Of a DNA stretch of 64,000 nucleotides, positions 33,541 through 43,419 are shown piece by piece. The stretch covers positions 78,484,894 to 78,548,893 of the forward strand of contig NW_024467119.1 of NCBI RefSeq assembly GCF_017591425.1, read 5' to 3'. The stretch's first letter is position 1; every line of letters begins with the position of its first letter. The notes under the pieces are model-generated. The model searched no databases. It saw only the letters and a list, made by a program, of their open reading frames with translations, and was not told where the DNA came from. The stretch comes from Ochotona curzoniae (taxonomy: Eukaryota > Chordata > Mammalia > Lagomorpha > Ochotonidae). The position numbers and the translations under genes were made by a program.

Positions 33541-34487
33541 CTACTGCTACAGAACCCACATTCCAATTGGATGACTGGTCAGATTTTAATAAACGTCCCT
33601 TCAGAAAAGGGCACATAAAATACTAGGTCCTGTCACTTTGTCTCTCTGGTCCCTCAGTGGCCAAGGGAATTGGTCAGTTGGACTATAACATTTCAAAGGC
33701 TCCTTCCTTCCAGAGCCACACCATGATTCCTGGGGTCGTGAGCAACCACTAAAGCCACCGCAGGGAAACTTTCCATGGGAAAACCCAGTCTCTCTCACAA
33801 GATACCTGCAAAGACCTGAGGCATCCAAACCCAAGGCATCCAGATGGACATTTGACACTTCTGTCTCTTCCCCTCCTAAGGCCTGTTCGAGTTGAGCTCA
33901 GCGTGGGCTCTTTAGATCTCCATTTGTCACATGAGCTTAGCACCCAGCATCCTCTCCTAAGGTTTATTTATCCATTTCACATTCTAATGTCTCCTCACTG
34001 CTGTGATCATTTTCCTATGTGGTCATTTGTGAAAGATAAATTGAACTGCACGTTTCAGTAAAACAGCCATTGCTCTTAGGAAGTCCCAGAGAGAAAAAAA
34101 AAAAGGTTTTGTTTCCTGCCCTTACCACCTGCTTTTGCTCTCCCTATAACCTCCTAAAAAGAATTTGTAATTAAAAATTTAAAAAGCTTCTTCAGGCACC
34201 AGAGTAATTGGATGAGTCACCTCCCAAGCCAGGCACCCAAAGGGACCGAACCATCTTCACGTTGGGATTAGAGGTGCCTCTGCCAGGAAGCAGACATCAT
34301 GAGCAAGAAGCTACCAGCCACCAAAGTCTTCTCCACTCACCACCTCTGGCCTTCTGCTTCCAGAAAATGTCAAGGGAGTTGGCCTTTCTCAGTGTACCTT
34401 GTGGGCACCCTACTGCGTCAGGAGGGAGCACAGGCCTGTGTCATGTAGACGCCTCGGGGAGGCACCACATGGCAAGAGGCCAGGCAT
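33541..34487. other. Unassigned non-coding sequence
   Basis: No repeat recognised. The A-run at 34096-34105 and several overlapping frames of 60-117 codons without motifs are the only features. A purine-rich bHLH-like protein or other gene was looked for and not found. Confidence 0.4.
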
Positions 34488-34640
34488 GCAAGCTCAGGAT
34501 TCAGACTGCCTGTGTTGGAATCCTTGCATCGTTTAACCTCTGTGTGTCAGTGTCAAATTGAGGATAAAGCAGCTTGTAACTATGTAAGTTAGCACATGCA
34601 AAGAAACTTACAATGTGCCTTGCCTATTCTAAATATGCAG
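34488..34640 (+). repeat. MIR fragment
   Basis: 'gattcagactgcctgtgttgg', 'aatccttgcatcgtttaacc' and 'tctgtgtgtcagtgtcaaatt' are in the order of the MIR consensus (…agactgcctgggttcgaatcc…cttaacctctctgtgcctcag…). Confidence 0.65.
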
Positions 34641-34714
34641 CAAAGAGTAATGCATGCTGGGAGTGAGCAAGCACCATGTGCTAACCCAACGAGCCCATCA
34701 TTGTAAGGGGTGCT

Positions 34715-34815
34715 CAGCGGTTGTGAGAAAAGTGCGGGTTTTTAAGACAGACTTAAGTTTGACTCTTATTTCCAGGTTGGGTTTGCCCTTCAGTAAGTTG
34801 TTGAACCTCACACCC
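34715..34815 (+). repeat. Second MIR-like fragment
   Basis: 'cagacttaagtttgactctt' and 'cagtaagttgttgaacctca' resemble the MIR segment 'gttcgaatcccggctct…gttacttaacctc'. It is close to the previous MIR and has the same orientation. Confidence 0.45.
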
Positions 34816-35654
34816 TCTGTCGACCTTGGTGGCTAATCGAGCTATTTAGACAGAATGCATGAGAGATGCTCCATCTGATTGACTTCTGGGATGGGAGGAC
34901 TTGATGCATCCATATTCTGAAGGAGCCAGGCTCTCTCATCAGCTCAGTGTAAAAGGCAAAGCGGCTCCCCATTCCTGGTGCTGGCGGCTCTGTAGTCCAG
35001 TGATTTCCACCCTGAACTGTCTCTTCCAGTAGCTTTTCCTTCATTTGTTTGGTGCCCAACTTTGCTTCCCAGATCAGGCCATCTCTCCCACCCCAAGATG
35101 TCTACCCTGCATCTCCCATTTCTTGCTTCCCCCTTCCTCTCCCCACCATGGCCCCCTACTTCTACCTGCCACCCCCTGTCCCATGGACTTCAGGACCCAG
35201 GCATATCCTGGATTTCTCATGAAGATTTCCGATCTCTCCAGGTTCAAGAGCAAGGTTTCCTCTGAATTTTTTATTAGGATCTTGGAAGGATGGGAGCTGC
35301 CTGAGGTTTTTCTTTGTTCTGCTGAATCTTCTGGAAGTTCTTGGGAGACAGACACAGAAACTTCTGCATGAGGAGATCTGACACTGCTGATCTCTTAGGT
35401 GAAGTGCCATGAGAAATTTGTTGAGTTGCATCAGGGTATGTTTTTGTGTAAATGGATGTATACATTTATATGCAGGTGTCTCGATTTATCATTCATTTAT
35501 GTAGTTACATCTATTTTTCAATTACCTTTAGGCATCATAAAATCCACATGAAGAGGGTGTTCTGTGTTCATCTTACACCTGACAGAACTGAGGTAGAAAG
35601 ATCAATTAAAGACTACGACCAAAGACCAAACCATTAAAACAGAGAAGGAGGAGA
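34816..35654. other. Unassigned; weak MIR trace at 35540-35625
   Basis: 'ctgacagaactgaggtagaa' near 35580 resembles the antisense MIR phrase 'gaggaaactgaggcacagag'. 35045-35430 is free of repeats. Its overlapping frames on both strands show no motif. Confidence 0.4.
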
Positions 35655-35948
35655 TGACATTATTGCTTAGTGAGTTAGGCTACTGTTTGAGATTTCCACA
35701 TCTGTTATTGGAATGCTGATTTGCATTCTGGCTACTCAGCTTCCTGCTAATGTACCTGGGGAAATGCACCTGCAGATGATGGTTCAAGTAGTTGGGTCCC
35801 ATGTGGGAGACCTGGATCAAGTTTCTGGCTTCTAGCTTCAGCCTGGCTCAGTCTCATCAATTGTAGACATTTGACCAGTGAATCGATATAGATGGAAGAC
35901 CTTTCTCTTGCCATCTTATCTTGCAAATAAATGAAACTCTTACAAAGA
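35655..35948 (+). repeat. C-type SINE, old
   Basis: 'cttcctgctaatgtacctggg', 'gatgatggttcaagtagttg', 'catgtgggagacctggatca' and 'caaataaatgaaactcttac'. Clear body, weak head. Confidence 0.8.
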
Positions 35949-37379
35949 GGAGGAGGTAGAGGAATTAGGCTCACAATTCAAGCAAATTTCTCAGGTCTCT
36001 GCACCAAATAAGTAGTGTCTAAATTATACATATTGAATATTCCTCACAGGAAATATGTGACTTTGTCATTTCATGTATATTAGCATAATATAGCATTAAT
36101 ATATTATGTGCATTGTTAAAGAGATACCACAAAAACAAAAAGAAATATTCCCCTAAACATGGATGTTTGTCTCCAAGTATCATTTCCCACCAAAAGGGAA
36201 GAACTCCTTGGACTAGGGTCTAATTTTCAGTCTTGGAAGTGAGTCTAGAACATCTTGTCATACCAGGAGTGAGGAGACTGCATCCATGGATTATGCCCAA
36301 ATGGCTTGGATGCCAACTTGGAACGTTTTCCTTAGACCCAAACTAGGACACTTTAAAAAGTACAACTATTCAAATTACATTATAGATCTCCAATCCACAT
36401 TGTTATTCTATCACCAAAAAAAAAAATCTGGTGGCCTTCTTTTCCCACTTTTGGGGAATAGTTGGTGGCCAATTCATCATTTTGAAAACTGGCAAAGAAC
36501 AAGTGGCATTTAACTCCATTTTCCCACAAGTACTATGCCCTGGGGTTAGCAAGAACTTGAAGCTGATGAGAAGGCCTCATTGCTCAAGTATTCCAGTAAA
36601 TACATAAAGACATTTAGAATGCCATGCTGGTGAATTGATGGGTTTGGTAATGACCGTTGGAGAATGCCAATATCCTATAAGGAACGTCAAGCCACTATTC
36701 TCTTCTCCCACTGATCTCCATACCGCCGTCTATAAAGTGCTGCTTTCCAAAACACTCAATCTGAACATGATGGAGCCTTGTAGTCGCCAATTTAAAGGAA
36801 ATGCAGGGAATGGAGGCACATGAGAAGTGACATGACAGGCACAATGTCTGTAAATTCCAACTGCTAAAAGATTAGCTGAGAAAAACCACCCAAGTTCTTC
36901 AATCAGGAAAATATTGCAAAAATAGAGAATGAGAGCTTGAGTGTGAGACCATATTTTTTTTTTTAAGGGAGGACTTGTTTTTCAGGTGTAGTCATGGAAA
37001 TTTGTATAGATGCAATGAGATGGGATTTGCTTTACATAATTTCCAGAGACTGAAGCAAGTAGGCAAGTAAACGGAAGGTTCAAGACGATGATTTTGGAAG
37101 TTGAATACTTCTATATGCATTTCAACTTCTACATAGGAAAACTGTTTTCTAATAATGACATCGAAACAAAAGACTTTCGAATGATTTATTTCTTGATTTC
37201 TAGGGCATTGCTTGGGGTGGTAGTTTTGGGATATGGCATTCTCCTTGAGATCTTTCCTCTGGTCCCTCATATAGCATCATCTCTCATACTGGAGGCTGTG
37301 TGAGAGGTGACCCACAGGTGGTTCTGTTCTGTCCAGGAAGCACAGCATTTAAAGCCCTTCGGAGCAAGGTGCACAATAG
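35949..37379. other. Unassigned AT-rich sequence
   Basis: About 1.4 kb without a family that I can name. An A-run lies at 36414-36426 and a T-run at 36954-36964. 36630-36830 looks like an old dispersed repeat but could not be assigned. Confidence 0.4.
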
Positions 37380-37678
37380 GGGTGGACAGTGTAGCACAAC
37401 GAATTAAGCCACCATGTATGATGAGCACCAGTTTAGGTTCTACATCCCATCCAGCTCCGTGCCAGTGTGCCTGGGAAGGCCATGGAAGATACCCCTAAGC
37501 ATGTGGACTGTTGCCACTCATGCCAAGAGACAAGGATGGAATTCCTAGTTCTTAGCTTTAGCCTGGTCCAGCCCAGGCCATTGTAGGCACTTGGAAAATG
37601 AACCAGTAGATGCAAGATAGCTCTGTTTCACTTTACCTCTCTGTTTCTGTGCTTTCCAAAGAAATTAAAAAAAGAAAA
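37380..37678 (+). repeat. C-type SINE, old
   Basis: 'gtggacagtgtagcacaac' head, 'cccatccagctccgtgccag', 'cctggtccagcccaggccat', 'aaccagtagatgcaagatag' and an A-rich tail at 37661-37678. An extra 'atgccaagagacaagg' lies in the middle. Confidence 0.83.
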
Positions 37679-38769
37679 GTATGGCAGCCCACCTTGCCAA
37701 ATCAGCAGTGCCTATAGCCTTTCCATCAGCAATTTTTTTAGTTTCATGGAACCAGCATCCCCTTTGGAACAAAGGAAGGAACTTGCTGTTTCAAGTTCCC
37801 TTCAGAAGAGAAGTTTTGCACTGCTTAAAAAAAAAATAGGTCTTTAAGGAAAAGGAGAAAGGCAGAATCTTCCTTTGTGAAGTAACAACCCTGCCAGCTT
37901 ACGCAGATCGTGAAATAATGCTGTTGGCAATGACACTGGGCTGCTCCATCAGAGTCTCAGTAAACTTTCTCTCCCCTGGGCAGTATTTTATAGTTACTGC
38001 TTCTATGTCCCATTGGCACAGACATAATTTATGATTTGTTTACATGTTTCAGTTACTCCGCTAAGGTGAAAACCCAGTGATGCACTGTTGCTGAGAGTGT
38101 CACTGTGTGCGTATTCATGTTCAGTGGAAGGCTGAAGGAGCCTTGATGGTTGGCAGCCCCCAGCTGGCCTCCCCAGGGCTCCAGGAGCCTCCTTGGGCTC
38201 TGGATTCACAGCACATACATCCTGTGTGGTACTTCTCATGTTCTCAGGAGCAGGACAATCTCAGAGAAACATGGGCTCCCCAGGACTGTGCCTCTGTCTT
38301 AGCTTCCTAGAAAAAGCTCAAACTGTGCACCTGGCACAGTTTGCACAGCACATTCCTTGAAGAAAGATGGCAGAGGTTACCACCTGCTCTTTCTCTCCAC
38401 ATGTGTCCCATGGAGGTCCAGAACGGGTGCAAGTTTGCACAGCACCCGAACAATCCAGCCAAGGGCAGTGCCTCGTGGTGGGAGAGCAGGGACTGTGGTT
38501 ACCGACTTGCTTTTAATTATTTGTCACTTCTGTTTACCTTGCAATAAAGTGTTAAGATTCTGATTTTTCTCTATTAAAGAAAATTTTAGAAGCAAAGATA
38601 GAAATAATAGTATTCACAGCATGGGGATGGGCCTGACAGATTTTTGTTCAGCAGAAGAACTGATGTCTTATAAATGTGCAATGATGTTAACACTGTTTGT
38701 GGTCTTCTCTAAGCATTATTGTGTTTATTGAAGAGCAGTAATAGCAATGTGAGACTCCTGTAAGATGAT
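37679..38769. other. Unassigned non-coding sequence
   Basis: A-run at 37827-37836. No gene or repeat family recognised; frames at 38341-38563 overlap one another. Confidence 0.45.
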
Positions 38770-38870
38770 AATAATAACCCTAAGACACTAACAGGTGGCT
38801 TCCTATGTGCCAGGCACCATCAGAAGTGCTTTACATGTCTTAATTATTTGTCACAACAAATCTACAAGAG
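38770..38870 (-). repeat. MIR fragment, antisense
   Basis: 'cttcctatgtgccaggcacc', 'agaagtgctttacatgtctt' and 'aattatttgtcacaac' are the reverse complement of the MIR 3' half. Confidence 0.75.
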
Positions 38871-38872
38871 AA

Positions 38873-39050
38873 CTTCAGAAAGTTCATGAAAAATGAAATA
38901 AGGCAAAAAAAATATACGAAATCCATGCATATGAGCAGTTATCAAAACATTTGTAGAGAATATATTTCAGGGAAATGAGGCATAGATTTCAAAAAATTTT
39001 AAACAATATACTCCATTTTAAGAAAGCTCTATTTTCTACAAACTTTGTGA
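38873..39050. mobile_element. Palindromic MITE-like element, copy 1
   Basis: The left end 'cttcagaaagttcatgaaaa' and right end 'ctattttctacaaactttgt' are roughly inverted repeats. It belongs with copies at 49583, 50876 and 62597, which share 'ttcatggaaaatg'-type ends and an internal 'ttggtgcaaaaa' word. Size and structure suggest a mariner-type non-autonomous DNA transposon. The family name was not checked. Confidence 0.5.
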
Positions 39051-39305
39051 TTTGAAAGGCAGAGCAACAGAGAAAGAGATTTTCCACCTGCCAATTAACT
39101 CCCCAAATGTCCGCACGTGCTAGAGCTAGACACACACTAAAACCAGGAGCTAGGAACTCAATGGAGGCCCCCGACGAGGGCGGTAAGCACCCAAGCTGTC
39201 CAGCCATGACCTGCTGCCGCCCCCGTTACCAGCAAGCTGGGATCCTCAGCTGTGGTGGGCTTCGAACCCAAGCATTCAGGAGTCGGCCCGGCCCCTCAAA
39301 CAGGG
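39045..39305 (-). repeat. C-type SINE, antisense, CpG-containing
   Basis: 'gtgatttgaaaggcagagca', 'gattttccacctgccaatta', 'aaaaccaggagctaggaact', 'gacctgctgccgcccccg', 'cttcgaacccaagcattc' (B-box side). It still holds several CpGs, which may reflect its position beside the CpG island. Confidence 0.78.
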
Positions 39306-39439
39306 TGGTGACAGGTGTACTCCCAGAGCTGTTCCAGGACGCTCACTGCCTCATCTTGTGGATGATAGATGAAGAACACTTGGGGTTGTAAAGGTCAAAC
39401 GTGTTCTTGCCTTTTTAAAAAGTGAGCTCTGCGTCTTTG

Positions 39440-40345
39440 CAGAGGGGTAGATGTCTCTTCCATCAGGAGGGGACCACCACGGCGCCTTCCGCCCCTGTGT
39501 TCACACCCCGTGGGAGGTCAGGCTCACGGTTTCTCTTGCCAGGTAGGGCTCCACCCTCAGCGCTGTTTCGCTGACTGCTGCCCTCCGAGGACACAGGCCC
39601 CTGTCGCCAGCAGCCAGAAGCCCCCAGGCCCCCAGGGAGCCTGAACTCTGGATACCGAGCTGATACGGGACAAAAATACTCAACAGGGGGCGCCCGCGAG
39701 TCCCAGACGATGACCGCGCGCCTGGCTCGGGTCCCTCCCGGCCCGGCTGTGCGCAGGGCGGGCTTGGAATTCAACCCTCCGCATTCCAGCCCGGGTTCCT
39801 GTGACATAATAAAGCCCCACGAGGGCTCTCGAGTGACTTGTCAGCAGAAGCCCCAGCGGGATTTTCTATAGATAGCCAGGGTGTGTCGCGGGCTCTGTCC
39901 CGCTGCAGCACCAAAGTTCTTTTATGCCAGGGCTGGGTAGTACCGTGCGCAGCAGGTGGGTGGGGTGGAGCCGGGCCGGGCGCTGGGCCCAGACGACTCA
40001 GTAAGGCTAAGACACGTGTGGTAGCTGGGCAGGTGGACGGGGTGGAGGTAGGGGAGAGGGTGCGCAAGAAGCCCAGGCCAGGCCAGACCAGGGAATTCCA
40101 AGTATGGCGTTTGGGAGAAGGCGGTTGAGTTATTTGCCCTCGCTGACCCCACCCCATGTTGGCACGACGGGAGGCAGCCAGCCTTTGATGCTTGCTGTTG
40201 GGGGCGGGGGCGTGCCTCTGGAATGTCGGTGTGTATGTGTGTGTGGTGGTGGTGGAGCAGGGGCTGCTGCGGGGCTGGGCAGCTGCCAGGGTCTGGGCTG
40301 GACAGCTAGAGGTTTCAGGTCCTCTTTATTTGCATAGCCGGGTGG
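39440..40345. promoter_or_regulatory. CpG island, candidate promoter or enhancer
   Basis: This is the only long stretch where CpG is not depleted, and it is densest at 39660-39990 ('ggcgcccgcgag', 'gatgaccgcgcgcctgg', 'ccggcccggctgtgcgc', 'gggccgggcgctggg'). Sites visible: a CTCF-like core at 39681-39694 (caacagggggcgcc), a CACGTG E-box at 40013-40018, GC boxes at 39755 and 40201-40211, an MEF2-like 'ctatagatag' at about 39866-39875 and an octamer ATTTGCAT at 40328-40335. No TATA box or obvious exon was found, so direction is undecided. Islands of this kind usually mark promoters or constitutive enhancers. Frames of 96-128 codons on both strands reflect GC-richness and are not called genes. 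Confidence 0.65.
39681..39694 (+). promoter_or_regulatory. CTCF-like motif in the CpG island
   Basis: 'caacagggggcgcc' keeps the invariant AGGGGGCGC block and most of the upstream CCA-Y part of the CTCF core (about 12 of 14 positions by eye). Inference from sequence only. Confidence 0.45.
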
Positions 40346-40814
40346 CAAATTCAAAGTTTTCCAGCGTGGACAGTTGGAATGTTCAGCACTAGTCAAGTCC
40401 AGATTCCAAATGTTCAAGATCGTTTTCAGTAATATGCCATCATTACTGGCCGGGTAGCAGAGAATGTACCATTGCAACTATTGCTTTTGTGTGTGTGTTT
40501 TTTTTTTCCTCCTGTTTGCTAGTGGAGAGGTATTCTCAGAAGTCATGCATATGTTTTACATAAAATAATAGCTCAGCTGCCACGGGCTTTCATGATATAA
40601 TTTCATCGTGGGACTCGGGGGCTGTTTGGTTTCTGCTGCCATCAGAACCCCAGGATGGAATTAATTCATGTAAGTGGGACAAGCCCAAGTGCTGTTTCCC
40701 ACTCGCCTTGTACGTGAACTCCACCGTTGCGATTTGCTCACATACTGGTGGTGAGGCTGTGAAGCGGGCCTGCCTGATGTATTCATTAGCTTTGGGAAGA
40801 AGAACTCATTAGAA
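40346..40814. other. Unassigned, unique-looking sequence flanking the CpG island
   Basis: No repeat recognised over about 470 bases. Contains a GT/T-run at 40491-40508. Its lack of repeats and position beside the island make it a candidate for conserved regulatory sequence. Confidence 0.35.
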
Positions 40815-41110
40815 GCAGTCTATCGCCGTGGTTAAAAATAAGAGCATTCAGGTCAGATAGCCTGGTTTTGAATTCTGCCTTGGCCTTGAAAGCTGTGTGA
40901 CCGCTTGGGCAGGCTTTTTGGTGTTTTGTTTTTCTCCTCCTACGGGCCTCCAGGAACATGAGTTCCTGCAATACATGGTAGCTGCTAAGTCCTACCTCAC
41001 AAGGCTGTTGAGAGGATTAAATGCTGTTGGAACTGACGGAGTGGATGGATTTAATACCTGTAAAAGGTCCTGGACCACGAGTCCTGTAACTGTCCATCAA
41101 GGACTGCTTT
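40815..41110 (+). repeat. MIR, long copy
   Basis: 'gtggttaaaaataagagcat', 'gcctggttttgaattctgcc', 'gaaagctgtgtgaccgcttg', then after a diverged part 'tacctcacaaggctgttgag' and 'aggattaaatgctgttgg'. This covers most of the MIR consensus in order. Confidence 0.8.
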
Positions 41111-41929
41111 ATTATTAGCTCCACAGCCCACAAAGCAAAGTATCCTTAAAACTGTTGCTGAGGACACCCCGGAGGTCCAGGAATCTCAGCCTCTTCCAGC
41201 AGAAGCCTCTCCTTGAAGCCCTCGCATTCCTTGGATGCTCCGCATTTCTGAGTTGTATTCTTCCCAGCAGGATGGTGAGGGGTGGCGGCCCCAGGGCACT
41301 GTCTGGAATCCCACAGACACCTCGGAGAGTCTGCCTTGCTGCAGCTGCCTGCCGCACACAGCTAGGCAATAAGAAACAGGCTTCCTGCAGTTCCTTGGCA
41401 AGGCCCCGAGGAGTGGCTGTGGTGTGTCTGCCACGGATCTGCCTTTGGTTTCCCAGGAAGGAAAGCAGGGTACGGCCTGCAAGAATTTCCTGCTTCCCTG
41501 ACCCCAACTGCACACCCTCTGCTCAAGCAAGATGCAGGGGCACCTCAGGGGGCGCTCCAAACAGCTGGGAGCCTCCCTGCTCCCACATTCTCTTTCAACT
41601 CTGTTGGGATGCTACCTGCTTCATGGGCAGAGCAGAGCTTCTCCGGAGCTGTACCTGCAGTTCCTGTGCGTAGGCAGACCTGAGCCTTAGAATGCAAAGT
41701 CCGCCTCCTGTGTCTCGGCTGGGAGACCTGCGGTGAGGAACTCTGTTTGCTGCTTCCTGTTTAAATCTGCCAGATGAAGGGAGTAGTAAGGCCCTGGATG
41801 GGTGGTTGGGTATAGTGCATTACGTCATTACGTCAGAAGTGATTTTTTGGTTCTTATTGCTGTAATCTGGTCACCCTGTATCTCAGGTTTGACCTCCAGA
41901 TCCCTAAGTCCTAGCTTAATAGGAGTAGC
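41111..41929. other. Unassigned GC-rich then AT-richer sequence
   Basis: 41155-41673 is open for 172 codons on the plus strand and 124-132 codons on the minus strand. No domain or motif is visible and neither is supported. A CTCF-like 'ctcagggggcgct' sits at 41544-41556. Nothing else recognised. Confidence 0.4.
41820..41835 (+). promoter_or_regulatory. Tandem TTACGTCA (CRE/ATF-type) sites
   Basis: Two perfect, directly abutting copies of TTACGTCA. Each is a variant cAMP-response/ATF-C/EBP bZIP half-site pair. Exact tandem spacing of 8 bp puts both on nearly the same face of the helix. Function is inferred; the motif is seen. Confidence 0.5.
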
Positions 41930-42620
41930 TGTTGCAGGGCGCGTGCGAGATCACGCCAGGCATGTCTAAGGTTTATTAAGGAGTCTTTATTAACCAAGCT
42001 TGGTGTTAACAGGGCCCACTAGAAATAGCAAATCACATGTCCATATGGCAATCCAATCAATTGTAACCCCAAGAGGGACAAAGAGTCTTTACCATCAAGG
42101 CCATCTTATTAAGCCCAGCTTCCCCAACATTAGAAGTTATCCTAAGAGACATGCAACTAATAACCTGGACACACAAAGCTGCAGACATTCCCCTTTCCCT
42201 GGCTTCTCTGCACACATCCGGCTACTGCTAGGCCTCGGCTCCCCTGGAACTCCTGATAGTGCATGAATTAAGAACACAAAGCATCTTAGCATTGCTGTCT
42301 TCATTGTCCCACCTAAGCAGTAAACAGAGGGTGAGGAATACAGACACACAGTGGCCATGCTCGGGATGCCTGTCCTCAGAGGTAGCGGGCAGGTCAAGAG
42401 TCGGAGTGCCAGAGCAGTGGAAGCACAGGACCAAGTGAGTGAGCCCTTCCTTATTGTGAACCTTCATAGGGGCCTGAGGGGAGTGGTTACACAACAATGC
42501 AATACTGCTTCCTCTCAGGTGATAGGAGAGAGTCACAGGAGGGCAGGAGGGAACACCTAGGTGGTAGGGGAGTGGCTTCCAAGCTGGTGACCCTGAACTA
42601 GCTGCCTGCCTCACTACATA
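41930..42620 (-). mobile_element. Possible retroviral LTR remnant, antisense
   Basis: Read on the minus strand, the left edge ends in '…cgcgccctgcaaca', with two AATAAA signals 36-56 bases before it (plus-strand tttatt at 41972 and 41986). That is the R-U5 layout of an LTR, beginning TGTTGC on the plus strand at 41930. The right edge and a target duplication could not be fixed, and no retroviral genes are visible. It might be another repeat type. Confidence 0.35.
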
Positions 42621-42691
42621 GTATTCAGAGCCTCTAAACGTTCTTGGTCAAGCAAGGCCACAGATAGTCAATTTTTTTTAAATCTTTTTTT

Positions 42692-43019
42692 TGAAGATTT
42701 ATTTATTTTTATTGCAAAGTCAGATATACAGAGAGGAGGAAAGACAGAGAGGAAGATCTTCTATCCACTGATTCACTCCCCAAGTGACCACAATGACTAG
42801 TGCTGCTCCCAACCGAAGCCAGGAGCCAGGAAAGACCTCTAGGTCTCCCTCACGGGTGCAGGGTCCCAAGGCTTTGGACTGTCCTCCACTGCTTTCCCAG
42901 GCCATCAGCAGGGAGCTGGATGGGAAGTGGAGTAGCCAGGTTTAGAACTGGCGCCTATATGGGATCCTGGCATGTTCAAGGTGAGGACTTTAGCCACTAG
43001 GCCAATGTACCAGGCCCAT
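42692..43019 (-). repeat. C-type SINE, antisense, well preserved
   Basis: 'gaagatttatttatttttatt', 'gcaaagtcagatatacagag', 'actgctttcccaggccatca', 'gcgcctatatgggatcctgg' and the head 'gccaatgtaccaggccc'. It pairs head to head with the next SINE. Confidence 0.93.
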
Positions 43020-43050
43020 GGATCATTGTTCTTAAAAAGATAATTTATTT

Positions 43051-43383
43051 GAGGGTCTGGCATTAGCCTAGCAGCTGAAGTTCTCACCTTGCACACCCCA
43101 GAATCCCATGAGAACACTGACTCACATCCTGGCTGACGCACTTCCCATCCAGCTCCCTGCTTGCAGCCTGGGAAAGCAGTCAAGGATTGCCCAAAGCCTT
43201 GGAATCCTGTACCTGCGTGGAAGATCTGCAAGAGGGTCCTCTCTCCTGGCTTTGGATCAGCTCAGCTCCAGCTGTTGTGGCTGCTTGGGGAGTGAATCAG
43301 TGGATGGAAGATCTTCCTCTGTCTCTCCTCCTCTCTGAATATTTGATTTTGCAATAAAAACAAATAAATCTTAAAAATACATA
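43051..43383 (+). repeat. C-type SINE, sense
   Basis: 'gagggtctggcattagcct' head, 'cccatccagctccctgcttg', 'gaatcctgtacctgcgtgga', 'gcttggggagtgaatcagtg' and the tail 'aaaacaaataaatcttaaaa'. Its head lies 31 bp from that of the antisense SINE before it. Confidence 0.92.
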
Positions 43384-43419
43384 TTATTTACTTGAAAGAC
43401 AGAGTTATGCTGAGTGCAG

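Noticed and set aside
41155..41673. 172-codon plus-strand frame near the CpG island
   Set aside because: Overlapping minus-strand frames are nearly as long, no protein motif is seen, and there is no clear start or splice context. Transcript data would be needed.
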